NCBI GenBank assembly: GCA_039000515.1
Contig: JBCFYV010000024.1
Location: 11,217,461-11,281,460 of the forward strand
DNA: 64,000 bases
Source of the DNA: Timema cristinae
Taxonomy: Eukaryota; Arthropoda; Insecta; Phasmatodea; Timematidae
Direction: 5' to 3'
Shown here: piece by piece, positions 44,524 through 55,699 of the stretch
Layout of the letters: each line of letters begins with the position of its first letter
Numbering within the stretch: the first letter of the stretch is position 1
Program-made: the position numbers and the translations under genes
The notes under the pieces: model-generated
Database searches by the model: none
What the model saw: only the letters and a program-made list of their open reading frames with translations
Told to the model about the DNA's origin: nothing

Positions 44524-45452
44524 CAGAGGTGGCCAACCCATGGCCCACCAAAACATTTTGAATGGCCCGCCAGCTGTCTCTAATGTATCTCCTGTTAATA
44601 AAAGGAAGAGATGAAAATGGCTGTGTTTCTTTGCTTGAACAGTATTTAGAGCGGAAGATATTTTCATACCACTGGATCATTCACAAAATGGCCTTGTGAG
44701 CTAGAGACATAAATTTCCATCATGTTGTTGATCCTGTTTTGCTTCGCGTCAATAAGATTCGATCACAAGCACTCGACCAAAGAGAGTTTAAAAGGAACTT
44801 TTTGAAGAGGGAATAAATAATTTAGTGCACTTCTACTTCACAAGTCTTCTCAATTATTTTAATTTCTAGTGAGTGAATAGTTTTTGTTATATCACTTAAC
44901 TTTATTTTCTTCCATTATGGTGTGTCGTGTTGAGCTCGACTGCTGAGGACGGGGAGATCGAGGTTCGAATCCTGGTCGGCAGAACTGGAGTTGGTTTTTC
45001 CTAAATGGTTTTCCACTTTCCCTCCACGCCAATTCGGGTTCACTTCCTCTAATTCAATCTTCCCAATTCCTAATCCATTAGCGTAATTAGTACTTAAAGT
45101 AATCACAACTTGTGAATATGGGGAATGCCAGGCCTCCACCGTGGTTCGGATTCCGCGTTAAACTGTAGGTCCTCCATTTCATCTCACAATCACCCTACCA
45201 TTACACATTAGCGTAAGTGCGTATAACCCGAACGGGTAGTAAGACGTGGTGATAATAATAATAATAATAATAATAATTTAATTTATAATAATATTTTTTT
45301 AAATAGCAATGAATAACTATTACTTTATTAGCCTTTTAATGTGTTACCTGGACATGTATTTGACAGGCTGGAGAAAAGGAGGGGCACAGTGGTCCGTCAA
45401 ATGGTTTCTAACAATTTACAGGCCCTGATTTGAAAACGGTTGGCCATCCCTA
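44524..45452. mobile_element. Non-autonomous hAT element (hAT-3) hosting a SINE
   Basis: The ends CAGAGGTGGCCAACC and GGTTGGCCATCCCTA form inverted repeats. Octamers CACTAGTC (44516-44523) and CACTAGTT (45453-45460) match at seven of eight positions. A short relic at about 44718-44815 reads VVDPVLLRVNKIRSQALDQR, resembling part of a hAT transposase of the GTF2IRD2/ZBED type. The SINE at 44921-45276 inserted into it. Confidence 0.8.
44921..45276 (+). mobile_element. Chimeric SINE: B 5' part joined to A 3' part
   Basis: From GTCGTGTTGAGCTCGACTGC to GTAATTAGTACTTAAAG (about 45099) it is SINE B, lacking the first bases of the head. From TAATCACAACTTGTGAAT on it is SINE A of the A2 type, ending in the shared tail and (TAA)n. 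No B tail follows, so it is not a simple A-in-B insertion. Template switching during reverse transcription, or recombination, is the likely origin. Confidence 0.85.
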
Positions 45453-45644
45453 CACTAGTTAGTTAAACTTTTGGGGTAGAGTGCAATTCTAACTTAATGA
45501 TAGTTTCTGACAAAGTTTGGTTTCTTGGCCACAATGTCTTAGTAACACACAAAAAGTGTCAAATTAAAATCGCAGAAGCTTGTCGTCAAATCATTATAAT
45601 TACTGTCACCCACATAGGTTCAAACTTCAAGCTCCTCTATTATG

Positions 45645-45731
45645 GTTTGGTCGGTGACGATAAGGTCAAGGTTCGATTCTTAGTCGAGTGTATAAAGGTA
45701 TATTTTTTTTTCTAAATGGCTTTTCATTCTA
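45645..45731 (+). mobile_element. SINE B fragment
   Basis: GTCAAGGTTCGATTCTTAGT (B box) and TTTTCTAAATGGCTTTTC are B-like. The fragment is cut by the next insertion. Confidence 0.6.
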
Positions 45732-45740
45732 ATTAATTGC

Positions 45741-45997
45741 GACTCGCCTCGGTGGCATAGTTAGCTAACGCACTAGTCACGTTGAGCTAGACTGCAGAGG
45801 ACGGGGAGATCGAGGTTCGAATCTAGGTCGGGTGAACTGGGGCTGGTTTTTCCTAAATGGTTTTCCACTTTCCCTCCACGTAAATGCGGGTTCACTTCTT
45901 CTAAATTCAACCTTCCCAATGTCTATTCCATTAGTGTAATTAATACTTAAATGCATCCTCTGAACAGGTGGTAGGTAAGACGCGGTGCTAAAATAAG
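45741..45997 (+). mobile_element. SINE B copy, full length
   Basis: The head CTCGGTGGCATAGTTAGC, B box GGTTCGAATC and tail AAGACGCGGTGCTAAA are present. The duplication TTAATTGC flanks it (45733-45740 and 45998-46005). Confidence 0.93.
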
Positions 45998-46054
45998 TTA
46001 ATTGCCCGGAAGGGTTTATGATCCAAAAGGTGCCACAATTAACTTTTTTCTATC

Positions 46055-46330
46055 ACCGCGTCTTCATCCCCCATTAAAGTAATTACCATATAATGTGGTT
46101 ATAACCTGAACAGGTTAATGTGGTAGGGATGAGAACGCAGTGATAAAAACCTGCTCAGGCTATGCACACAGTATATGGTAACTACTTTAATGGAATAAGG
46201 ATGAGGAAGGAAATATTTTAGAGGTAATCTATCCGCATTTGCTTGGAAGGAAAACATTTATGAGAAACCACACCCACTAGACCCGACTGGTACTCGAAAC
46301 CCGATCTCCCCGTCTTCAGAAGGCCAGTCC
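46055..46330 (-). mobile_element. SINE B-type copy, divergent subgroup, with doubled tail
   Basis: Two complementary tails occur (TATCACCGCGTCTTC at 46053 and ATAAAAACCTGCTCAGG at 46141), followed by the subgroup body and a head ending in CCTTTAGGCCAC. Confidence 0.6.
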
Positions 46331-46606
46331 TTTAGGCCACGATATGTGGCCTTTTGAGGAGCTTGGTGTGGTCTTTTCGCTCTTTTTAAAAATCAACTAT
46401 GCATCTTCATTGCCTACAAATTATACATTCTCCAACGTCATGTATTTTAATTAATTAAAATGAAACAATCCTTATTTTTTAAAGCATAATGTTAACAAAA
46501 AATCATCCGATCTTATCGATATATTTATCTATGTTTGATACACTATCATATTTTGTAAAAATGTATTGTACATGAAGTCAGCGACAAAAGGTTTCCCACC
46601 CCTGCC
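46330..46606. mobile_element. hAT remnant
   Basis: GATATGTGGCCTTTTGAGGA and the right end ACAAAAGGTTTCCCACCCCTG resemble the subterminal and terminal DNA of Charlie-like hAT elements. The left end is lost in the neighbouring SINE. Confidence 0.45.
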
Positions 46607-46609
46607 TTA

Positions 46610-47751
46610 GAAAATGGATACTGAAATGTTATTTGAGACCAAATTTAATGGCATGGTTTGGTTTTATGAAGAAATTGTAAATCTAATCGAAATATTGACC
46701 TGGTATGTGTTTTTTTTACTATCGTTAATGAGGAAGTGTGACTTGACTAATCTTATCTCATTGGTGTTCACTGTCGCTGCCTTGGTGTTTGGAAGTCCAT
46801 TATATTGAACACTCCCCCACTCCCCGCTGTTCGCCATATCTAATCTGTACACTCATTGTACCATGTTGGCATGTGCCACGTGACTGAGGAGAGGAAACCG
46901 TGGCTCGCGAGACAAGGCCTGCGTCACACCTTCATTGTCTTGTTGGCAGAACTCATAAGAGGCTTGGTTTTCATTTTCATTAAACATGGCTGGGGGTGAT
47001 TTTATTGACATCTCGTACTTTACAATTATTTTAATTAGTGAAAATATAATAGCAAAAACAATATACAGTAAAAAAACGTGAGCTGGTTGTATAGACACCG
47101 CTAGTTGCTTATTATTAGGGTGGAAAGAACGAACCTATTTTATCTTTAGATTACCAAATGAAAATTATTTCGTACAATATGAATAGCATTAACCGCATGA
47201 TAACGGAATTAATCATATCCATCAAATAAAACTGTTACCTTAAGACTGATACATGGTAGAGCACTAAAAAGCATTTAGAAATCCAACATTATTTATGAAG
47301 TGATATGATATTTTTTATATAGTTTTCGCCAAAATGTAGGTGAAAATTATGTCTAGTTAAAAAAAATTAAATTTAAATTTTAAAGTATTTACAAAAATGT
47401 GTGACAGCTTACATAAGACCCTATAAAATGATCGCACATTATCTCCTGTTGTGACCTCATCCAAACATGACTTTATTTGATAGAGGAATAGAAGGCTAGA
47501 TCTAGGTTTTGTTTTAATTTCACAAGTACAGATTTCCGCGTAAAGCATTGTTAATTTTTTTAAATTAAAATTTTAACTGGTTATAAACCTGCTGATAATT
47601 TTCGCCTCCATTTTTTAAAATTTTTATTGAAAGCAATATTTAAAAATATTAAATAACTTCTTAAATATTGCAAATTTCTAGACATCTGCAACACCCTCCC
47701 ATTATCCTTAGTCATTTATTCATTTTCAATTTTCTGAATAAACCAATTGGC
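46610..47751. other. No gene recognised
   Basis: Short opposed open frames exist (46614-46808, 46853-47098, 47357-47548) but have no recognisable motif and AT-driven composition. Confidence 0.45.
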
Positions 47752-47762
47752 TGTTTCTTTTA

Positions 47763-48035
47763 GGTGACCTGGCGGTCTAGGGGTAAGGTGTCAGACTTCT
47801 GAGCTGGCGGCCGGGTTCAATCCTCGGTCCCGGCACAGATTTATCTGATTACCAAACCCTTTCTTCACCTCTGACAAGACATCTTGTGAATGTGAGGAAT
47901 GCCAGGCCTCCACCGTGGTTCGGATTCCACGTTAAACTGTAGGTCCTTCATTTCATCTCACAATCACCCTACCACTACACATTAGCGTAAGTGCGTATAA
48001 CCCGAACGGGTAGTAAGACGCGGTGCTAATAATAA
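47763..48035 (+). mobile_element. SINE A copy (A1)
   Basis: It is full length from GGTGACCTGGCGGTCTAGGG to the shared tail and a short (TAA)n. A perfect 11-bp duplication, TGTTTCTTTTA, flanks it (47752-47762 and 48036-48046). Confidence 0.95.
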
Positions 48036-48143
48036 TGTTTCTTTTAATATCAGATTTTATCAGATTATTTGGGGGAAGGGGTGTCTCCTTTGCCCCCGAC
48101 CACAACCCTCTTCCCCCACTAGCTGGTGGAACAAAACACTCGA

Positions 48144-48147
48144 ATAA

Positions 48148-48189
<42 letters not shown>
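48144..48189 (+). repeat. (TAA)n microsatellite
   Basis: About 14 TAA triplets without an adjoining SINE tail. It may be the last trace of a lost SINE. Confidence 0.9.
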
Positions 48190-48190
<1 letters not shown>

Positions 48191-48499
48191 GGTACCTTTG
48201 GGTCAATCACTAAACTATACTTAATCACTATATTTAGTGTAATTTTATTTTACCTTTTCAAACAAAAATAACGAAATAATAAGTTGTATACCAACATAAA
48301 CTCATAAACAACACAATATACTATTATTTAAATAAAAAATTTCAAAGTTAATGTCTAACTATTATGAACAACCGGCCAGCAGTTAAGAAAACGATCACTA
48401 TTTAGGAATTGAAATATTTAAGTTTCATCGACAGAGTTTGGAATGAATGGTTGCTCAAGTAGTGTGGTTTGAAAGGGAATCCAGTAGGTCATTGTGAAA

Positions 48500-48745
48500 G
48501 AAACGTGTTACATTGATTTGGAGATTTTAAGAGGATGAGTGTGGATCGAGTGACGAAGCAAATATATGAAGGTAGAGTGTGTGGCTCAAAAGGAAGGGGT
48601 AGGCCATGTAAGATCTGGCTAAATGTTGTAGATGAATGTGTGAAAAAGAGAAACATTAAGAGTTTTAAGAAATAGACGAGGATGTATGACTCGTATGGAT
48701 TTTGTTGAAGCGAAGGGAGTAAGCAAGGATACCCCGTAAGGGAAC
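48500..48745 (+). pseudogene. LINE reverse transcriptase C-terminal fragment
   Basis: The frame reads RMSVDRVTKQIYEGRVCGSK, then GRGRPCKIWLNVVDECVKKR and a broken end. The layout (R..D.R..KQxYEGR....GRGRPxxxWxxxVxxD) is the C-terminal tail of many insect non-LTR retrotransposons. Stops follow soon after. The DNA just beyond it (CCCCGTAAGGGAACGGCGTG) loosely resembles the SINE tail. Confidence 0.65.
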
Positions 48746-48756
48746 GGCGTGATTTA

Positions 48757-48887
48757 TTATTATTGTATGTTGGTTCATTGAGTGCTAGGAAAACTTCTCA
48801 ATTTGACATGATATTTGACTTTTTTATAACTATCGAAAGGTTTAGCACACTTGCTACTAACGACCTAATTTAATTGGTAAGATCATA

Positions 48888-48941
<54 letters not shown>

Positions 48942-49206
48942 GTGTATGTCTATGTGTAAAAGTGATATACTAAAATACTTCCAATATTATAATCAAAGTA
49001 GGCCTTTACAAATAAGAATTACCATTAACGTGGAGAGAGGATGAGAAAGCCACAACAACAAAACACTTGTATAAACCCACTCAGTTCACTGAGCTGAGAT
49101 TCGAACCTTTGCCTCCTTGTCAACAACTATTGAGAGCTATCTAATCACACGCTCGCTCGCCAGTTTGGCTACCCAGTCGCTCGCTCGCACGCTTATCAGT
49201 CTGGCC
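48757..49206. mobile_element. Harbinger-like MITE copy, left-truncated and internally deleted
   Basis: Matches 29560-30250 and the right end of 29356-30821 (CAGTCTGGCCGAACCCT near 49197-49213). It has no SINE at the site homologous to 29664. A (TA)n run lies at 48891-48939. Confidence 0.8.
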
Positions 49207-49214
49207 GAACCCTG

Positions 49215-50280
49215 CAGGGTAATTCCGCTCAGTACAGTGATTTGGAAAATATTTAATAACTCATTGATTTATTTTTTATATCAATTAAAAATATACAATA
49301 AACATGTTTTCATAATTGATGTTACAATATTTTTCCTTAAGTGAGCACAATACCCCTTCCTTCCCCTACACTAACACCAATAATAAAGTAAAATGTTAGC
49401 AAAGGTGCTCCAAATGTCCATTAGTAAGAAAATAAAGGCATACATATTATTTTTATATTTTTGACCGATTGAAGCTAGGTTCTGTTTTAACTTATCCATT
49501 AGTCATTTAATCTGTCGGTCTGGATTTTTATTACGTGATAACTGTCAAATGAGTCAACCAATATTTTAAATGAAATTGTCGAATATATGACATTTACGTA
49601 CACCCAAGAAATAGTGACTATTGCGTACAGTTAATTTTCTACCCGAGTTGGCCGTAAATGAAATTACATGATGTAAGCTCGCACAACTTCCTATCCCAAC
49701 CAAACCAATTATAACTGTTAACACACACAAGTATAAAAGTTATATGACGCCACAAATAGGGCCTATAAAAGTTCAAATTATTGTTTAAAATAATAACAAC
49801 TATTATTATACACACCTAACTTTCAAAACTTTCCATAATTTATACATATAGGCCCTATATAATTATGGTTCTTACCCAACCTAACTTATCCAAACCTTTC
49901 ATATTTTAATAGATTAAATTTTCAAATAATATTAATTACACAAAATAAACAAATGTCCCCTACCTGGGTTGCCCACCTGCTTGACCCTCTGGGTGCAATT
50001 GTAGCGGTACTCAATTGCCAGGACACCAAATTGTCAAGAACATTCTTTGGACTTAGACTGAGCAACGTACAGGGTGGGTCGGAAACAATGATATGATCTA
50101 AGCTGAGGAAAGTGATGTACAACTTGCTGAGGTTTACCTTACCTCCGGTGGAATTCACCTCAATGATATTATTTACAAAAGGTTAAAAAGTGTAGCATGT
50201 AGTTTGATTTTATCTAGCTAGTGAATATTTACTTTTCAATTAGAGTGTTAATTTTCACGTTACTAATCGTCTAATTGTTA
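49215..50280. other. AT-rich, nothing recognised
   Basis: No feature can be supported. A slightly GC-richer piece at 49960-50160 has no recognised protein. Confidence 0.45.
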
Positions 50281-50291
50281 TGGCTCCAACC

Positions 50292-50815
50292 TATATAAAG
50301 GCCTTTCTTACATAGTTTTTCAATCTGATTATTCGTTTCGTTTCATAATGGCGGTCGCTTGGAAAATTTTCAGTTTAATAGTTCGTTTCAAGTGATTTGA
50401 ATTTATATTTCAAAGCAATAGACTTTTTTTATATATATTGCGAGACTAACGTCTTACACATCATGAACAACGGTTATTTTCTACGAATATAATATTTTTT
50501 TATATACGGTATTAACTTGTTTTCTAATCAACATGATTAAGAAAAAATATCAACTTCAAATCCAAGGAGAAACCAAGGATAAATTTTATATCACTATTGA
50601 ATTTATCACTCCGCGTAGGGCGTCAATTGTTTCACTACTGAATTTAATCACCCCGCGTTGGGCGTCGATTGAAACACTCCGGATTAATTCCAAATATAAT
50701 AATGCTGTGATGATGTTTAGGTTGTCTATAGCTCCGTGGTCGAGCGCCTATCATCACTGTACGGAATAGATACAGTTTAACCAGCTGTTAATTGCTCCGT
50801 GGTCGAGCACTAATT
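50292..50815 (+). promoter_or_regulatory. TATA box and leader-like segment with short repeats
   Basis: TATATAAAG at 50292-50300 precedes a leader-like stretch. Two paired motifs follow: GGGCGTC(A/G)ATTG (50609, 50659) and GCTCCGTGGTCGAGC (50731, 50792). It could be an LTR or an unknown transcript's start. No ORF of note. Confidence 0.25.
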
Positions 50816-51700
50816 AAATCGGAATAATTAATAAATATATAAATGGCTGTTTATTCACTCACGGTTTATTCAAATGACATCTGTTAATTACTTATACATA
50901 CTCCAATTAAATGCTTTATATCAATGCACACTTGTAATATTAATGTAAATTATTGTATTCTGTGTTAGACTGTGACTGCGAGAGCCAGTGCTAGTGAGTC
51001 CCTAACTGCGTTGCCTGTGTGAGCGTGGGTGCTAGAGCGACTTCTCTGTTTGTGGCTGCCTGGCTGTCCTTAATTATACGCATAAACGGCTTATATATGA
51101 CATACCCCTTGCCTCTTGCTCCCTTCGTCAACAGTGTAAAAACTAACTAATAGAAAGAGTCCTGGTGACAGTTGTTGTGAAAGCTAGCTTCTTATTGGTA
51201 TAGGGAATTGGCGTCTTTGCCAAATACTGCGTAATTGTTCTTTTAACAGGAAAAATGATATAAAAATATATTTTAATGGTGTAATCCTTTTTCCATTATT
51301 TCTGAAATGCGCGTGTTTCTCCATGGATGAATGATAAAGTGATACTCTGCATATGTTACTTTAAATAAAAAATTCCTTCATCCATGACTTTTTATATATT
51401 TTAGAGTGATCTAAATCAATATCATTACACTTTTAACTAGAAATCCAAAGATAAATCTTAAGACTGTAATAACGATAAGAATATTACACAATTCCTAACA
51501 TGATGTACTTAGCAATTTTTAAATGGAGGATGCTGTTCACAGAACTACTAATTATTCAATATACTGATAAGTTTTAGAGTATTACAAGAACCGTTTTCCC
51601 TCTGTAACCAGTCTTTGAATAGTTTATATTAGTTGATTATTTTATAATTGTTTTTTCTCTGCGCGTTAAGCTCATATTGTGTTTGCTTGTAATTGTTGCA
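50816..51700. other. No gene recognised
   Basis: A GC-richer patch rich in GTG and CTG at 50955-51075 sits in AT-rich DNA; nothing supportable. Confidence 0.4.
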
Positions 51701-51701
51701 G

Positions 51702-51752
51702 GTGGTAGTCCCAAGGAGACCAAGAAGGATCCTTTGTCTCCTTCAGGAACAG
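51702..51752 (+). other. Candidate 51-bp cassette exon
   Basis: An acceptor (TTGTAATTGTTGCAG, end 51701) and a consensus donor (ACAG|GTGAGT at 51753) bracket 51 bp, a multiple of three. Entering after one base of a codon, the frame reads GSPKETKKDPLSPSGT, a charged, Ser/Pro-rich peptide like the disordered inserts of alternative microexons. A second frame (VVVPRRPRRILCLLQEQ) is also open. No neighbouring exon was found and I do not recognise the protein. Confidence 0.4.
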
Positions 51753-51878
51753 GTGAGTCCTACATGTGTCACGAGGCACGGGGGCATATCCCCACAGCGG
51801 TGTAAGTGCACTGTATCTAACATACTGCTTTTGGACAAACTAACCAGACCCGAAACAGAAAATATACCATATGTTTTA

Positions 51879-52187
51879 GGTGACCTGGTGGTCTAGGGGT
51901 AAGATGTTGGACTCCTGTGCTGGGGTCCGGGGTTCAATCCTCGGTCCCGGCACAGATTTATCTGATTACCAAACCCTTCCTTCACCTCTGACAAGACGTG
52001 TATTAATCACAACTTGTGAGTGTTTGGAATGCCAGGCCTCCACCGTAGTTCGGATTCCACGTTAAACTGTAGGTCCTCCATTTAATCTCACAATCACCCT
52101 ACCATTACATATTAGCGTTAGTGCGTATAACCCGAACGGGTAGTAAGACGCGGTGCTGATAATAATAATAATAATAATAATAATAAT
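51879..52187 (+). mobile_element. SINE A copy, long subfamily (A2)
   Basis: It has the full head, B box, the A2 insertion (GTGTATTAATCACAA), shared tail and (TAA)n. A perfect 10-bp duplication, ATATGTTTTA, flanks it (51869-51878 and 52188-52197). Confidence 0.95.
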
Positions 52188-52206
52188 ATATGTTTTATTA
52201 ATTTTT

Positions 52207-52430
52207 AGCATCCGGTCTTACTACCTGTTCAGGTTATACGCATATGTATGTACTAATTACGCTAATGAGTTAGGGATTAGGACTTTTGACTGTAGAGGAA
52301 GTGTACCAGCATTTGTGTCTAAGGAGAGTGAAAACCCAGTTTGTAAAAGCCACCATCATAGTACACCCGACCGGGATTTTAACCCCGATCTTCTTGTCAT
52401 TAGAAGTATAGCATAACACGAGAGTGACGT
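52207..52430 (-). mobile_element. SINE B copy, worn
   Basis: Tail complement TCTTACTACCTGTTCAGG, B box complement GGGATTTTAACCCCG and head complement ACACGAGAGTGACGTC are in order. Confidence 0.8.
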
Positions 52431-52529
52431 CTTTTTTCCCATCTGGTGAAAGGTATCAAACCCCTTTCACGATTTTTCGGAATTAAAATTGGAACCTGGG
52501 CCCTTGAACAGTAGTTTGAAGCATAACCT

Positions 52530-52725
52530 ACTGAACTAAGGTGTTGGATTTTACTAACAGGGTTGGGGTTCAAATCTTAGTTAGGTGTTATGAGGGGGTT
52601 TCCCTAGGTTGTTTATAGCTCTCATTCCACACCATATTAGTACATTCTCTCTAAATGTTACCTTCCCCATTAGTGCCCTATTAGTTTGAGTATGTGGACG
52701 GGTAGTAAGATGTACTACTTTATTT
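52530..52725 (+). mobile_element. Degenerate tRNA-derived SINE
   Basis: GGGGTTCAAATCTTAGTTAG is a B box, and the tail GACGGGTAGTAAGATGT resembles the shared SINE tail. The head is poorly preserved. Confidence 0.55.
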
Positions 52726-54100
52726 TGTGTAGTGTTTTAGGTAAACAGTTCCACGGCGTTTAGCCTGAAACCTAACAAGAGTACCTTGAATGGTTCCACT
52801 ATGGTGCAGCCTATAAGATAAGGCCATAGTGTAATCCGACAAGGTAAAATTGCCAGCTTACAGGGTAAACATTAGTTTACAGGACATTTGAAGGATACCG
52901 GGGGAAAAAAGGCGAAATCCAATTTCATCTCAAATTTAGTTAGTGCTGCCATCTGTTAGACAATCATGAAACCTTTCTAATGGACTTGAGATTAACAATT
53001 TAAAGAAATGTATATAGATTTTAAACATAATATCAAACAGGAGCATTTTAGAGCTTGCATAGAATCAAACCCGAGACCTTGTAAATATTAACTAAACATA
53101 TCTTGGCTTGAGTTGATGTCAACAGTTGTAAACATGTTATCTTCGTGTGCATGATATCTGTTCAAAGTCAAGGTGTGGAAATATCTTTGGCTAACCCTGA
53201 CTCGAACTATTTGTGAGGAATTTAATATTTGAGGTGTAACGCAGCGCGGCCGGAATTTATGTCCAGGGCTCAAGGAAATAGCAATACGTAACCTCCCTCA
53301 ACACCATCTAGGCAGGACCCCAACCGGCATTTATTTCGAGTGAACATTTTCATCAGAGATTACTTTCTATAACTCAAGTGTAAGAGGATACAATCACGTC
53401 ACTCATTTCACTCCGTACAAAGTCTCAGAGAATGCTATTATTTCAGGGAAATAGCCTCTGACCCACTTACGGCTCCCATCCATCTTGGTTTCTCTGGACA
53501 TGTTCTCTTTTCTTCGTGCGCTTTTTTTCATCTAGTGTCCAGGGGTAAATATTTTACGCTTTTCAGTTCAAAAATTAAAGAAAAACGCGTGCGCAACGAA
53601 TTTTATCTCAGAATTAATTAAAATGTGTATTAAGATTTACATTTATGGTCATTTGTTAAGCAATGTGACTGATTTTATGAATATAATATATATCTACAGT
53701 ATATACACCCCCCCCCTTTTTAAATACACTGTTCGTTGGAGTATTTTTCTTTCGAAAATGTACTGAATTTTGCAGCTTGCAGTCATAGGTTCAGTAAATT
53801 GGGCATGGCAAACCTAAACCCACCCCATTCCTCTCTTTTGCATCAAACAATAAACAGCTTTACCTAAAATTAACGCTTTCTTTTCGCTTCTGAAAAATCG
53901 AGTGTTCCCTAAAACATTTGTTTTCTCTTACCTAGAATTTAGAATTAGGTTTTGTTTAAGTCAAACCCCAAAATTGTTGAATTTATGCAAAGCAATCATT
54001 AGCTACAAATTTATTATACACATTTTAGGTTTATTTCCGGCGTCCAGACTGTCTGAAATAATCGTTAGGTCAAATATTATTAAGGAGTAATTTTTTTCTT
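52726..54100. other. No gene recognised
   Basis: Mixed AT-rich DNA. Minus-strand tRNA-like B boxes (e.g. AATCAAACCCGAGACC near 53062) may be SINE dust. Confidence 0.4.
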
Positions 54101-54103
54101 GCA

Positions 54104-54243
54104 TGGTTTTCCGGTGATGAAGTGTTCGAGACTCGAACCCCGGCCGGGTGTACTGAGGGAGTATTTTCCTCTATTATTTCCAACTCTCTATCCATACAAG
54201 TGTGGACACATTTCCTCTAAATTGTACTTACCTCGTCCGTACC
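54104..54243 (+). mobile_element. SINE B fragment lacking tail
   Basis: ACTCGAACCCCGGCCGGGTG (B box) and the B body are followed by unrelated sequence after CTCGTCCGTACC. Confidence 0.7.
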
Positions 54244-54405
54244 CCCCTTGCTGTAAATAGGCGGAAACTTCAGTCGGGATTCGGAGCACGGAAAGAAAGA
54301 AGTCTATTATTAGTGGAGTGGTTGGTGTGACTCACCTTAGGAAATATCAACGATGTCTCCAGGAATGTCTGCTCGGGCCGCTCTCAGACAAATATCTTAC
54401 CAACT

Positions 54406-54783
54406 CAGGGGCGGATATAGAGTTTTCGTGAAGCGGGAGGTTGCGCGCGTGCGCTCCCACGGGACCAGACCGGGGATGGATGGAAAAATAATTCAAAATT
54501 TGAGAGTACAATGTAAAATAATGTGTAAAAGTTCTTCGTTTATTAATTTTTTTTTGTTAAATTATGTGTTAAAAATTTTAATCAATTATTGAGTATGATT
54601 AATACGCGATACAACTGGTTAGTGGGTTATTACGTGACGGTACAACTAGTCGTGACTATAACATAGATTTAATTGGTTTAATATCTTAAATTATTATTGC
54701 TAATTCTATGCGAAAAAAATATCGAAGGGGCGCATAACCCCCCCCCTCCCCCCGTCCTGCACCTCCCTCTGGATCTGACCCTT
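54406..54783. mobile_element. hAT-like MITE (378 bp)
   Basis: The left end CAGGGGCGGATATAGAG and the complement of the right end AAGGGTCAGATCCAGAG match at 12 of 17. Octamers TACCAACT (54398-54405) and TACGAACT (54784-54791) match at seven of eight. A C-rich block lies near the right end. A 79-codon open frame from 54353 overlaps but is not protein-like. Confidence 0.7.
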
Positions 54784-54791
54784 TACGAACT

Positions 54792-55169
54792 TTATATAGT
54801 CTTAACTCCAATATATAAATAAATAGTAGGACCCGACCGTACGTACTTTCTCACATAATTAGAACATTAAAAAAATTGATTTATCAGTAAATTAATCCCC
54901 TAATGCCCCCCTCCTAATAAAATTTCTCCAAAATATGTTTTGATTATGAAACACCCTTCAGATATACAATCTGAACAAAATTGTTAAAGATATTATGAAA
55001 AAAAATAGTCATTAAACTAACTTAGCCATATTAGAATAATTTTGAATTTTCAAAAATATGTCATCATTAAACAACACAACCCTTAATTTAAGGCTGGAAT
55101 CACGATCACGATTTGGCCTATCTAAATATCAAGTTTGAACAAAACTCATCAAACCATATCGGCTATAGT
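54792..55169. other. AT-rich, nothing recognised
   Basis: No feature can be supported. Confidence 0.5.
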
Positions 55170-55397
55170 CCTAGTCCACAGACAAGTAAGAAACAGACTC
55201 TCAACCTTACGGGGGTTTCGCTGCGCTCTTTATGCCAGGTTGAGTCCTTCAACACTGGGCCTCGCTAGTGTCGCTGCTGGGTGATGATAGGACTAACCGC
55301 AGCGATCCTAGTGGTGAAGGACTCAAGCTGCCAAAAGTAGCGAAACCATTTTACCCTGGGGTTGAGTGTTTGGGTATATTATTTGTCTGTGCCCTAG
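55170..55397. repeat. Imperfect palindrome of about 228 bp
   Basis: Arms pair from the edges (CCTAGTCCACAGACAA with the complement of TTGTCTGTGCCCTAGG) inward through GGTTTCGCT, TTGAGTCCTTCA.CACT and a short centre near 55285. Probably a foldback MITE. An open frame of 63 codons lies in the right arm. Confidence 0.8.
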
Positions 55398-55699
55398 GTA
55401 CAGACAGACTTATGAACAGATTTGTAAGACCCACTTTTTTGAGCTCGGAAAAAATATAAAACAATTAAAATGTGCCATAATTTCGTGATCAAGATTACAA
55501 TATTTGTTCTATATGATAATGGGAAAATGACTATCATTACATTATTTGTGAGAACTGGCGGTATGGACTAAGCATAAAGGAAAGAAAGTCATTTCTAAAT
55601 ATCAAATAGACTCATCTCACTCTGTACAAAATGTAAGATGATACTATTACGTCACTAATCTTACGCTGTTACATTATTATGTGCGCTAAGATTATGTTT

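Noticed and set aside
47953..48271. Frames with poly-isoleucine runs
   Set aside because: They read through SINE tail (TAA)n repeats.
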